Source of the DNA: JAGPCK01 sp041675505
GTDB taxonomy: Bacteria; Bacteroidota; Bacteroidia; UKL13-3
Reading direction: 5' to 3'
Assembly: GCA_041675505.1 (NCBI GenBank)
Contig: JBAYTR010000002.1
Location: forward strand, 248,001 to 312,000
Length of the DNA stretch: 64,000 nt
The position numbers and the translations under genes were made by a program. Positions 9,094 through 17,967 of the stretch are shown one piece after another. The notes under the pieces were generated by a model. It made no database searches, was not told the origin of the DNA, and was given only the letters and a program-made list of their open reading frames with translations. Position 1 is the first letter of the stretch; each line of letters opens with the position of its first letter.

Positions 9094-10101
9094 TCAATTT
9101 ACCAATAACTTATGACTAAAGGCACTTCCGTTTACTGTACCCTGAATGTAATAAACTCCAGAAGGAATACTTGCTTTAACATTAAGCTTAATATCGTTCT
9201 GCATCAACTCATAATCGTTTGAAACATTTTGCCCAAGACTATTTACTAGTTTAACAGAAGCATTATCAATTATCTCATCAAATGATATAGTAATTTTCTT
9301 TTCGGATGAATTTATAGGGTTGGGGAATAACCTCATGGACGTATTGGTCAAAATCTTTTGATCTCCAGTAGCAATCGAACTCAAAATAGCTACTTCCTGA
9401 TTAGAAATTACCCTATCGTAAACACGAATATCATCTATAAGTCCTACAAAATTTGCGGTGTTCCATATTGTACCCCATGCTGACCCCACTAGTAACTCAG
9501 CACCAGAACAATTGTCAATAGCACCTGGACTTGAAGCCGTTGCCGAGGAAATCAATACCCCATTCTTGTAAATTCTAATTGTAGTGCTATCGTATGTGAA
9601 GGCCACATGAGTCCACGCTTGAGATGGTATTGTGTTAACCTGACTTGATACTGTTTCCCAACCTGTACCTGTAACACAATTGCTATTTCTTTTTACATTC
9701 GCTACTAGTTTCGACTGCGACTCAAGTGTGAAATTATACATTTCATTTGCAGAAGCTGCAAATGATCTCTTCGCCATTAAAGCATTATATTGCCTGGTAT
9801 TTGTTGATGGTTTTATCAGCATACTAACCGAAATATTTGCTGGCCTGAGAACGGAGTTATCTGCAAACGAAATGTAAGAATTAGCAGAGCCATCGAAAGC
9901 TGCTGCACTATTATTACTCCCCATTCTATCGGAAGTTAAACTTACTCCGGAACCAACTGTAGCTAAGAAAGCATTAGCAGATGAGTCGGCAAAATTTCCT
10001 GAAAAATTAAGGTGAAGAATAAGTCCATTGGAAATATTTTGTGCCCTGATGAAGGTAGCAAAACAGCAAAGAAAGGATAATGATGTAATTATTTTTTTCA
10101 T
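9094..10101 (-). CDS. LamG-domain secreted protein with T9SS type-A sorting domain (copy 1)
   Basis: 335 residues. The signal peptide is MKKIITSLSFLCCFATFIRAQ. The LamG fold reads ISNGLILHLNFSGNFADSS, ISVSMLIKPSTN, IRIYKNGVLISS and LIDDIRVYDRVISNQE. The end (RLFPNPINSSEKK to LLVN) is a T9SS type-A sorting domain. Motif order and several exact blocks (KRNSNC, IDNC, ELLVGSAW or ELLIGTAW) are shared with the neighbour at 8042-9088. It is the first gene of the pair in the direction of transcription. Likely a surface or released carbohydrate-binding protein. Confidence 0.87.
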   Translation of the reverse strand: MKKIITSLSFLCCFATFIRAQNISNGLILHLNFSGNFADSSANAFLATVGSGVSLTSDRMGSNNSAAAFDGSANSYISFADNSVLRPANISVSMLIKPSTNTRQYNALMAKRSFAASANEMYNFTLESQSKLVANVKRNSNCVTGTGWETVSSQVNTIPSQAWTHVAFTYDSTTIRIYKNGVLISSATASSPGAIDNCSGAELLVGSAWGTIWNTANFVGLIDDIRVYDRVISNQEVAILSSIATGDQKILTNTSMRLFPNPINSSEKKITISFDEIIDNASVKLVNSLGQNVSNDYELMQNDIKLNVKASIPSGVYYIQGTVNGSAFSHKLLVN

Positions 10102-10136
10102 ACTTCAGATTATTTGTTAATTCAAATTTAAGAAAT

Positions 10137-10643
10137 TCAACTTAACAATCCAAAATCCCCCAACATCTTCCACACGGCAGGGCAGGTGAGTGAATTCTGA
10201 AGGGTAAGGTCAAGAATCTGTTTCATTTTTCTGCGGTTGGTGTGCGGATACTGTTTGCAAGCTTTGGGTCGGCTTTCGTATACTTTACATTTGTTATCGG
10301 TATCTAAAAACGGGCAAGGCGTTTGCTTAAAGACAAAATCTCCCTCTTCGTCCATTTCAATGTATGCTTTGAGTAGCTGTGTAACCGAAATACGCAGGTG
10401 TTTAGCCAGTGCATCCATGTCCTCTTGCGTTATGATAGGGCTGATGGTCTTACAACAATTCGCACACTCAAGACAGTCCATTCCGGAAAAAACTTCCTCA
10501 TGTTTCTCATGAAAAAATTCATCTACTGCTCCGGATGAGCGTTTTTTCAGCTCCTGAATTTTCTTTTTGTTCTCGAGATAATCAGCTGATTTGCGTTTAT
10601 CAAACTCAGCCATCAGTTTCCTGCTGTATTCCTGATTAGCCAT
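10137..10643 (-). CDS. YkgJ family cysteine-cluster protein
   Basis: 168 residues. The CLECANCC cluster near residue 57, a second cysteine in TPCPFL, then NKCKVYESRPKACKQYP form the CxxCxxCC...C...C pattern of the YkgJ/Fe-S or zinc cluster family (PF03692). The charged N-terminal 40 residues look helical. The biochemical role of this family is poorly known; metal binding is inferred from the cysteines. It is transcribed with the DjlA-like gene and cyclophilin that lie upstream (gap of 35 bases), which hints at a protein-maintenance context. Confidence 0.85.
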   Translation of the reverse strand: MANQEYSRKLMAEFDKRKSADYLENKKKIQELKKRSSGAVDEFFHEKHEEVFSGMDCLECANCCKTISPIITQEDMDALAKHLRISVTQLLKAYIEMDEEGDFVFKQTPCPFLDTDNKCKVYESRPKACKQYPHTNRRKMKQILDLTLQNSLTCPAVWKMLGDFGLLS

Positions 10644-10678
10644 TTAAAAGTAATTAGACTGTAACTAACGAATACGCA

Positions 10679-11413
10679 TCAGGCAATGCCGCGCTGTTTT
10701 TTAACCTGCTCATATGCTTCCTGTAATTTCTGAAATTTCTCTTTGGCCGCCTTCTGAACATCTTCACCCAATTGACTCACTTTGTCGGGATGGTATTTTA
10801 CCGCCATTTTACGGTAGGCTTTTTTGATTTCCTCTTCTGTGGCAGCAGGTTCAATTTCGAGAATTTTGTAGGCACTTTCGATGTCTTTATAATACATCGC
10901 TTTGAGAGAGGCAGCATCGGCATAGCTTATTCCCAGATAGTGTGCAATTTGCTCAATTACCTGTAGCTCCCGGGCGTCAATGGTTTCATCGGCATTGGCT
11001 ACTCCATATAACAAATGAAGTAATTGTAACCGCGAAGCATGCGGCATATATTGTTTAATCTGTAGACAAACATCCGCTAAAGAAAAATCCTGCTGCAGTA
11101 ATTCCCGCAACAACAGCACCCTTTCCTTAGCATGTGCCTCTCCAAAACTTTTAACCAGAAATGTTTTTACAAACTCCAGTTCTCCCTTCACTACCCGGCC
11201 ATCAGCCTTCATAACGGCCGCACACAATACCAACAAACTAATACTGAAATCGCCCTGAGCTGTTTCTTCAGCGCCTATTGCCCGTCTGGCATCAGCAGGT
11301 GGCAATGAGGCACTATCGAATATAGTGCCCACAGCATAACCCAATATAGCGCCAATAGGTCCGCCCAACACCCAGCCCAATCCCCCGGCCAGCCACTTCC
11401 CAAATCCGGCCAT
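10679..11413 (-). CDS. DjlA-like co-chaperone with TerB-like and J domains
   Basis: 244 residues. A Gly-rich hydrophobic N-terminus (WLAGGLGWVLGGPIGAILGY) can insert in or lie on the membrane. A TerB-like helical domain (about 55-165; VLCAAVMKADGRVVKGELE and VANADETIDARELQ) is followed by a C-terminal J domain (about 175-240) with the invariant HPD in MAVKYHPDKV. This layout is that of DjlA, which recruits and stimulates DnaK at the membrane. It is three bases from the cyclophilin gene, and co-transcription of two folding factors is plausible. Confidence 0.85.
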   Translation of the reverse strand: MAGFGKWLAGGLGWVLGGPIGAILGYAVGTIFDSASLPPADARRAIGAEETAQGDFSISLLVLCAAVMKADGRVVKGELEFVKTFLVKSFGEAHAKERVLLLRELLQQDFSLADVCLQIKQYMPHASRLQLLHLLYGVANADETIDARELQVIEQIAHYLGISYADAASLKAMYYKDIESAYKILEIEPAATEEEIKKAYRKMAVKYHPDKVSQLGEDVQKAAKEKFQKLQEAYEQVKKQRGIA

Positions 11414-11416
11414 TGA

Positions 11417-11854
11417 TTAATTTTCAATAATCACTACCTTCTCCATCACATCCCCCTGCTGAATCTGGTCAATGATTTCCTGCCCTTCTATCACCTTGCC
11501 AAAGCAGGTATGGTTCCTGTCGAGATGTTGTGTGTTGTGCCGGTTGTGGCAGATAAAAAACTGGGAACCTCCTGTATCTCTTCCGCGATGTGCCATGGAA
11601 AGCACTCCACGATCATGCAACTGGTTATTTCCGTTTAACTCACATTTAATGGTGTAACCCGGTCCGCCTGCTCCTGTTCCTGTAGGGTCTCCACCCTGAA
11701 TAACAAAGTCAGGAATAACACGGTGGAATTTGACACCATCATAGAACCCGCTTGTAGCTAATTTACAAAAATTATCAACGGTATTGGGTGCATCCTGCTC
11801 GTAAAACTGAATTTTCATTACACCTTTATTGGTGTGTATTTCGGCTGTTTTCAT
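11417..11854 (-). CDS. Cyclophilin-type peptidyl-prolyl cis-trans isomerase
   Basis: 145 residues, the short cytosolic PpiB-type form with no signal peptide. Family motifs are GVKFHRVIPDFVIQGGDP, RGVLSMAHRG, GGSQFFICH and HLDRNHTCFGKV, containing the catalytic Arg and the residues of the proline pocket. It catalyses cis-trans isomerisation of Xaa-Pro bonds. It leads the djlA-like and ykgJ genes and starts opposite the histidine kinase at 11967. A -7 promoter element lies 17 bases upstream of the ATG. Confidence 0.92.
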   Translation of the reverse strand: MKTAEIHTNKGVMKIQFYEQDAPNTVDNFCKLATSGFYDGVKFHRVIPDFVIQGGDPTGTGAGGPGYTIKCELNGNNQLHDRGVLSMAHRGRDTGGSQFFICHNRHNTQHLDRNHTCFGKVIEGQEIIDQIQQGDVMEKVVIIEN

Positions 11855-11870
11855 TTTGTTTCTTTTGCCA

Positions 11871-11878
11871 CAAAAGTA
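11871..11878 (-). promoter_or_regulatory. Candidate -7 element for the cyclophilin-djlA-ykgJ genes
   Basis: On the reverse strand TACTTTTG matches TAnnTTTG exactly, with the ATG 17 bases downstream. No TTG at -33 is present. Confidence 0.4.
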
Positions 11879-11932
11879 ACCTTTTTGACCTATATCGCTT
11901 TCGCCTGTATTTCAAAAATAGATTATTTGCTA

Positions 11933-11962
11933 TTGACACATAATTGCTTTTGATTACCTTTA
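11933..11962 (+). promoter_or_regulatory. Candidate promoter of the TPR histidine kinase
   Basis: TTG at 11933-11935, a 19-base spacer, then TACCTTTA at 11955-11962 (seven of eight matches to TAnnTTTG). Spacing equals that of the tRNA-Glu promoter in this window. Only four bases separate it from the ATG at 11967, so the transcript may be leaderless. Confidence 0.45.
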
Positions 11963-11966
11963 TGTT

Positions 11967-13829
11967 ATGCCAAAACGACCTGTACCATTATTTACCCTAT
12001 TCTGTATTACACTTTCAGTAATTAATTGCAGTGCCCAAACCAACAAACTGGATAGTTTGCTTGAGGCCTACCAACAAGTAAGTACACTTGAAATAACTCA
12101 ACAAGCCGATTTGTATAATGCCTTATTCAGGGAGTACCTGGAAAATGACTTTGACAGTGCCATGATCTTTGGTAAAAAAGCCGAAGAACTGAGTATAAAA
12201 GCAGGTTACGACAAAGGACTTGGTGAGTATTATAACCAGCAAGGTACCTACAACAAAGATTTAGGAAATTATTACACCGCACTTCTTTGGGACTATAAAT
12301 ACCTGGAGATTTCAGAAAAAAGACGGGAACCCAGATCCATAGCATCAGCTCACAACAACATTGGTATAGTATATAAACTACAGGAAAATTATGCTTTAGC
12401 CCTTGACCACCTCTCCCGCTCCTTAAGCATAAAAAAGCAGGAAAACATGGAAAAAGAAACGGCTTCCACAATAAACAATATCGGCAATGTTTACTTCTCC
12501 CGCAATCAATATGATGCTGCCTTACCCTACTTTTTTGAGGCATTAAACATTAACAAAAAATACAACCAGCAGAAATTTATTTTCATTAATCTGCGAAACA
12601 TTGCCGAGACCTACATCAAAAAAGGAATGCAGGATAGTGCCACACGGTATATGGCTGCTGCTGCTGAAATACTGAACAACAACAAATTCAACAAAAAACA
12701 ATACACTGAATGGTATATTCTTAAAGCCACCTACTATACTGCCTTTAATGACAGCAAAAGAGGTAAAGCGTATGCCGATAGCAGTATGAATATTGCTGTA
12801 AAAATTGGCTTGCGAAATGAGATGCTTGACGCTTACAAACTACTGGCTACAATTGCCGAAAGAGAAGGGCAAACTGCGGAGGCCTACCAGAGTCTTAGTC
12901 GCTACACGCAGCTTAGAGATTCCCTTTACAAAGAAAGTATTTCTGCTCAGGTAAGTGACATTCAACAATCATACGAGTTAAAAAAACTGGATGCTGACGT
13001 GGAACGCTTAAGGTTAGAAAAAATACTACTGGCCACCATTTTTGCCTTTGCTTTAGTTCTGGTAATCATACTTACTCTTTTTCTGAAGAAAAGATACAAA
13101 ACCATACAACTGCTTAACCTGAAGAACAAACAACTATCTGTATTAGATGAAGAAAAAAGTAATTTACTTCGGTTAGTTGCGCATGACTTAAAAAGCCCGT
13201 TAAGCAGAATAAATCTCCTGAGTCAGCTGCTCAATCACAAAGACTATAAAAACGAGGAAGAGTTTTCACAGTACACTAACTTTATTACGGAAACCAGCAA
13301 AGAGAGTCTGGAAATGATAAACAAATTTCTGAGTATTGACCGCAATGATTGGGTGGATATACAGGTTCAGAAAGAGCCTATTGATGTGCGTGATTTGATT
13401 ACCAAAAAAGTAAACCGATTCACTCCAGATGCACAATCAAAAAATATCAGTATCGTTCCTCACATTGCAGTGAATGAAGTGGTACTGCATACTGATTTGC
13501 AATGTATGCGTCAAATTCTGTCTAACCTGATCAACAATGCCGTTAAGTTTGCCCCTTGGGGTTCGAGTATTATTATTACTGTTTTAGATGATGACCACCA
13601 CTTTATTTTTGAGGTAAAAGATAATGGCCCCGGAATACCTGCCGAACAGCAAAAAAGTTTGTTTAATAAATACCAACTACTTACCAATAAGCCAACAGGT
13701 AATGAAACCTCCAGCGGACTTGGGCTGTATATAGTAAAACGTTTAGTTGACCGCCTTGGTGGTGAAATATGGGTTAAAAGCGAACCGGGTACCGGAACTT
13801 CTTTTTTTGTGTCTTTGCCTAAGGACTAG
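11967..13829 (+). CDS. TPR-containing sensor histidine kinase
   Basis: 620 residues. A signal peptide (to about residue 24) is followed by tetratricopeptide repeats to about 330 in the periplasm, a coiled coil, one membrane span at about 352-372 (LLATIFAFALVLVIILTLFL) and a cytosolic kinase. The H box is LRLVAHDLKSPLSRI (His near 405), the N box NLINNAVKFAP, G1 DNGPGIP and G2 GLGLYIVKR. Such TPR kinases are frequent in Bacteroidota and often orphan; no response regulator is adjacent. Its 3' end overlaps the bestrophin gene by four bases (convergent). The signal sensed is unknown. Confidence 0.9.
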   Translation: MPKRPVPLFTLFCITLSVINCSAQTNKLDSLLEAYQQVSTLEITQQADLYNALFREYLENDFDSAMIFGKKAEELSIKAGYDKGLGEYYNQQGTYNKDLGNYYTALLWDYKYLEISEKRREPRSIASAHNNIGIVYKLQENYALALDHLSRSLSIKKQENMEKETASTINNIGNVYFSRNQYDAALPYFFEALNINKKYNQQKFIFINLRNIAETYIKKGMQDSATRYMAAAAEILNNNKFNKKQYTEWYILKATYYTAFNDSKRGKAYADSSMNIAVKIGLRNEMLDAYKLLATIAEREGQTAEAYQSLSRYTQLRDSLYKESISAQVSDIQQSYELKKLDADVERLRLEKILLATIFAFALVLVIILTLFLKKRYKTIQLLNLKNKQLSVLDEEKSNLLRLVAHDLKSPLSRINLLSQLLNHKDYKNEEEFSQYTNFITETSKESLEMINKFLSIDRNDWVDIQVQKEPIDVRDLITKKVNRFTPDAQSKNISIVPHIAVNEVVLHTDLQCMRQILSNLINNAVKFAPWGSSIIITVLDDDHHFIFEVKDNGPGIPAEQQKSLFNKYQLLTNKPTGNETSSGLGLYIVKRLVDRLGGEIWVKSEPGTGTSFFVSLPKD

Positions 13830-14659
13830 GTTAATAGTTCATTTACATTCACATCAATAGTCTCGGCAATTTCATCTAAAGGTAAGTCGTTTGCATCACT
13901 GCCAAAGGGGTCTTCTATTTCCTCAGCAATTAGCTCCAAACTGGCCAGTACATAAAATACAAATACCATAACCGGAACAATGCCGTATCCTGCCTCATTC
14001 ACGAAACCAAAAGGCATACTTATAATGTAGACAAAAATGAATTTCTTAAGAAAAAGACTATAGGAATAAGGAATAGGCGTTTTACGTATACGCTCACATG
14101 CACCACACACATCAGTAAAGTTGGTAAACTCCTGATTGAGGACAATTAATTGTTCCCCCGTTATGAGTTTTTCTTCCTGCACTTTTTTCAAACGTTGGGC
14201 AATCAATAGCGCTACATAATTGGGCTGATGTGCGAATGAGCTATTTAGTTTCGTTACCTTATTACCGCGAAGGTGTTCTTTAAGCACAAAAGCATAAAAC
14301 GGAATGTATTCAGCGAAAAATGCTTTGTGTTCACTTTTCTCCGGCAAAAATGCATTCAGTTTTATGGCCAGGTTTCTGGAGGAGTTCACCAAACTACCCC
14401 AAAGTTTTCTGCCCTCCCACCAACGTTCATAGGCTGTATTGGTACGAAACACTAAAAGCATGGAAATAACAAACCCAAGCAGAGAAAACATGATGGATGC
14501 TGATTTGAAACTCACTTTAAACACCTCCAACTCCAGATAAATAATGAGGGTGGCAAAAGCTGCTAAGCCCAGCATGGCCGGTAACAGCATACGCAGGGTG
14601 TCACTCTTATGAAACTTAAATATAAGCGTGAACCAAGCGCGTGAGTTGTAGTTAATCAT
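13826..14659 (-). CDS. Bestrophin-family (YneE/UPF0187) ion channel
   Basis: 277 residues with four hydrophobic segments: two near residues 25-70 and two near 200-235. The family block LVFRTNTAYERWWEGRKLWG is intact, followed by LVNSSRNLA. The C-terminal EEIEDPFGSDANDLPLDEI is the acidic region shared with bestrophins. Bacterial members form pentameric cation-selective channels; the physiological role is not settled. It is convergent with the histidine kinase and lies 25 bases upstream of the end of the OmpA-like gene, but no functional tie is evident. Confidence 0.87.
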   Translation of the reverse strand: MINYNSRAWFTLIFKFHKSDTLRMLLPAMLGLAAFATLIIYLELEVFKVSFKSASIMFSLLGFVISMLLVFRTNTAYERWWEGRKLWGSLVNSSRNLAIKLNAFLPEKSEHKAFFAEYIPFYAFVLKEHLRGNKVTKLNSSFAHQPNYVALLIAQRLKKVQEEKLITGEQLIVLNQEFTNFTDVCGACERIRKTPIPYSYSLFLKKFIFVYIISMPFGFVNEAGYGIVPVMVFVFYVLASLELIAEEIEDPFGSDANDLPLDEIAETIDVNVNELLT

Positions 14660-14684
14660 GCATTAAAATTGTGCAACAAGTTGA

Positions 14685-17600
14685 TTACAGGCCTGATTTA
14701 ATAAACGCACCTGAAAATCCTAAGTTCACTAAACGCTGCCGTTCAGCATTGGCTTCCTCCATACTGGCAAAAGGCCCCACGTAGTAACGGTAGAATCCAT
14801 CCTCCCCCTTTTTCTCTTTCACATCTACCCCTTTAAAATCTGGCAACTTATCCTTTGTACGCAGTGCAGCTATTTGTACCACGTATCCGTTTACCGGCTC
14901 ATTTGTAATCTGTGCACCTGAAGGTTGTGAAGTTGATACTGGAGGAGTAGTGAATTTTTTAGTTCCCCATCCTTCAATCTCATCAAACTCAATCCGCTTT
15001 CCGTCTTTGTATGGAACAACAAATGCATCGCCAATTTTATTTTCACTTCTGATTTTGTTGAGCATCACTAAAGCCTCATCATAACTGGTGGTAGAGGCCC
15101 CGAAATACTTGTGGATACCTTTGGCATCACGCAACGTTTCTACACGTTTAAATCCACTGAAATAATCCGGTGGTACTTCTGTTTCTGATGATGCAATCTG
15201 CACCTTGTATACTATACCCTGCTCCTGTTTAGCCTGCACTATTCCGTCAATCTTACCTGAACCAAGATTAGGCGAAACAGTAAACATAGATTTCTCAGCA
15301 GGTTTTGATGCTTCAATTTGCTGTTCGTTTCTGAATGTTGATTCATATTCAGCAATCTTACGCTTATGTACTGCCATCAATTTAGGTATGTCAGATTTAC
15401 TTACAATCCTGAATTCCGTTCTTCTGTTCAACTGGTGGTCTTTTGCATTGTGGGCATTGGGAACCTTAGGCGTTGATTCACCATAACCAACAGCCAACAT
15501 GCGTTGAGGTGAAACACCTTTTTCAATTAAAAAATCAACTACCGACTGGGCTCTTTTCTGAGACAGTACCATGTTGGATGCATCTGTTCCTACCTCATCG
15601 GTATGCGCCATCAGTTCGATAGCAATAGAGTCATTATCCTTTAAAAACTGATACATACGCATCAATACTTTTTTAGACTCAGAACGAAGTGTAGCCTTAG
15701 CAAAGTCATAATAAATATCAATTAAGTTGATGCTGGTATCCCGCTTAATCGGTTCCATAGCAAGCACCTCTTCAATGGCAGAGATGTTGGGTTTGTTTAT
15801 GGTACTTACCTTAACCTGACATTGAAAAAAGCCGTCTTTTGAACCAACAACGGTGTATGTTTCACCACGGCTCAGGTTAAACAATATCCTACCGTCTTTA
15901 TCATTGGTTACCTTAGTTATCTCCTGAGTTCCTTTAAATAAAGAAATCTTAACACCCGTAACCGGAGCGGCTGTTCCTAACCTTACTGCCCTGCCCTTAA
16001 ATGCAATTAAACTATCCGGCTTATCCGTTACAGTCTCTTTGGCTGTAGTTAGCGGCTGAGTAAACGAAACAGCTTTCTGATCAGAAAGAGCTAATGCATA
16101 GTTTTCTTTAGGGCTAAATCTCTTTTTGAAATTAAATTTACCTGAGCTATCTGTAACGGCCTCTTGCACTAATTCATTTTTGCTGTTATTAATTTTTATA
16201 TCCACTCCGGGTAAACCTACTGAGTTTTTAGCGGCATTGAGTATGGACTGAGCACTACCCGTTGCATCAGATGAGCGAATGTATCCTTTAATGTTTACCG
16301 GCAAACTATCTGATGAAAACGCCAGATTAAATGCACCTTCAGGTGAAAGGCCGTAGGATAAAGCAAGAGTATTAACCGTTTGCTTTCCACGCATGGATTT
16401 CAGTTCATATTTTTTATTCGGAAATAATTTCAACTTAAGCTCAGGAGCGTTTCCGGCTACCGGGGTTTCTTTACCTGTTTCCAAATCTTTAACTGCATAA
16501 GTTAACTGGTCATAAAAAAATTCGTTTCGTATTCTAAACTCATCCCCGTCATAAGTTACCTGAATTTCTTTATTGCCGATAAACGAATAGATATCGTCAT
16601 CACCGGTACCTTCAGGACGTTTAGAAGAGAAAAAGCCCTTGTCACTTCCTTTTACAAACGTAATCCCGAAATCATCATAGGATGAATTAACGGGAGGTCT
16701 CATGTTGGTTACCTTTCCCCAAGCGGAAGATGCAGAATCATACTTCACAGAAAAGATATCTAAACCACCCATACCCGGATGCATGTTGGAGGAGAAATAA
16801 AAGGTACCGTCATCTCTGAAGTAAGGAAACATCTCGTACCCTGCAGTATTTATTTGCGGACCAAGATTTACCGGCTCACCCCATGTTTCACCATTGCGGA
16901 TAGTGAGGTAAAGATCGGTTCCACCAAACCCACCGGGCTTATCCGACATAAAAACAAGAAATCTACCATCAGGAGAAATAGCCGGATGACCCGCTGAAAA
17001 TTCTTCAGGTCTGTTAAAGGGTAAATCTTCTTTAAGTGCTGACCATTGACCGCTGGCTTCTTTTTTTGAACTGACAATGATTAATCTATTCTCAACCAAA
17101 TTTTTTGACTTATCCCTTACACCTGTTTCTGACGGACGGGTTATAAAAATCTCATCTCCTGTTGCATTTACTGCGGATGGTCCTTCATGCAAATACTCTC
17201 CAAAACCTGTCATTAATTTGGGGGTTGCTGCTTTTACTGTTGTATCAGAAATAAGGGTGGTGAATATATCTAAAGTTGGTAAAGGAGCATCCAATGCATT
17301 CTTATCCGGTTGAACTTTTTTGCCTTTGGAGGATGATGCCGACTTTCGGGTATTTCCTTCTCCATCCTGAGCGGGCTGGCCGGTTAATTCAGCTGCACTT
17401 ACTTTGGAAGAAACAAAATGAAGCGTGTTGTTTAATAATAGCGGACTGAATTCTGGTTCTGCACTGTTCACTTCTTTTATTTCACGCACATAATACCCGG
17501 TTGAAGATTTAAGCCAGGCTATTGCTGAGTCGCAAGAGGCCATTTGCCATTTTGTCAAAGTATCTTCGGGAAACATCGTTGCATAATTGGCAAACTTCTG

Positions 17601-17939
17601 TTTCGCATCGCTGTATTTACCAAGCCCCTTTAAAAAAATCGCGTAATTATAGAGTACTCCGGGAGACTTTCTGTTTTTGAGGAACATGATTTTGTATGCC
17701 TTTTCAGCCTCCTCGTTTTTACCCAAAATACGGTAACATTCAGCCAGCCTGAAAGTAACATCCTGAAAAAGTTTGGGATCTTTTAAGGTCTCCAACTCCT
17801 GCTGGTAAAAAGGAATGGCATCGGCAAACCTGTTCAGATTAAACAATCTGTTTCCTATCTGAGCGGGCGTTTCCTGCGCCTGAACATTGAATGCTAATAC
17901 ACAAAACAGAATAGAAAGTATATGTTTGAAATAGTTCAT
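14685..17939 (-). CDS. OmpA/PorE-like T9SS-associated protein: TPR, PD40 propeller, regulatory domains, OmpA, two SPOR-like domains
   Basis: 1,084 residues. In order: signal peptide (1-21), TPR-like helices (about 25-135), PD40/WD40-like propeller (about 160-460; HPAISPDGRFLVFMSDK and FYFSSNMHPGMGGLDIF), two carboxypeptidase-regulatory-like beta domains (about 545-720), OmpA peptidoglycan-binding domain (about 740-860; TDEVGTDASNMVLSQKRAQS and NRRTEFRIV) and two SPOR-like repeats at the end (VYKVQIASS and GYVVQIAAL). PorE of the T9SS has TPR, propeller, regulatory and OmpA parts, and this protein adds the SPOR pair. It is last in the adhesin-PorP operon and likely anchors the complex to peptidoglycan. 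Confidence 0.87.
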   Translation of the reverse strand: MNYFKHILSILFCVLAFNVQAQETPAQIGNRLFNLNRFADAIPFYQQELETLKDPKLFQDVTFRLAECYRILGKNEEAEKAYKIMFLKNRKSPGVLYNYAIFLKGLGKYSDAKQKFANYATMFPEDTLTKWQMASCDSAIAWLKSSTGYYVREIKEVNSAEPEFSPLLLNNTLHFVSSKVSAAELTGQPAQDGEGNTRKSASSSKGKKVQPDKNALDAPLPTLDIFTTLISDTTVKAATPKLMTGFGEYLHEGPSAVNATGDEIFITRPSETGVRDKSKNLVENRLIIVSSKKEASGQWSALKEDLPFNRPEEFSAGHPAISPDGRFLVFMSDKPGGFGGTDLYLTIRNGETWGEPVNLGPQINTAGYEMFPYFRDDGTFYFSSNMHPGMGGLDIFSVKYDSASSAWGKVTNMRPPVNSSYDDFGITFVKGSDKGFFSSKRPEGTGDDDIYSFIGNKEIQVTYDGDEFRIRNEFFYDQLTYAVKDLETGKETPVAGNAPELKLKLFPNKKYELKSMRGKQTVNTLALSYGLSPEGAFNLAFSSDSLPVNIKGYIRSSDATGSAQSILNAAKNSVGLPGVDIKINNSKNELVQEAVTDSSGKFNFKKRFSPKENYALALSDQKAVSFTQPLTTAKETVTDKPDSLIAFKGRAVRLGTAAPVTGVKISLFKGTQEITKVTNDKDGRILFNLSRGETYTVVGSKDGFFQCQVKVSTINKPNISAIEEVLAMEPIKRDTSINLIDIYYDFAKATLRSESKKVLMRMYQFLKDNDSIAIELMAHTDEVGTDASNMVLSQKRAQSVVDFLIEKGVSPQRMLAVGYGESTPKVPNAHNAKDHQLNRRTEFRIVSKSDIPKLMAVHKRKIAEYESTFRNEQQIEASKPAEKSMFTVSPNLGSGKIDGIVQAKQEQGIVYKVQIASSETEVPPDYFSGFKRVETLRDAKGIHKYFGASTTSYDEALVMLNKIRSENKIGDAFVVPYKDGKRIEFDEIEGWGTKKFTTPPVSTSQPSGAQITNEPVNGYVVQIAALRTKDKLPDFKGVDVKEKKGEDGFYRYYVGPFASMEEANAERQRLVNLGFSGAFIKSGL

Positions 17940-17967
17940 AACAATATTGAAGGTAGTTTAGCTGAGA

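Noticed and set aside
12127..12543. Reverse open frame inside the TPR kinase
   Set aside because: It is opposite the TPR repeats, Cys-rich by chance, and has no recognisable domain.
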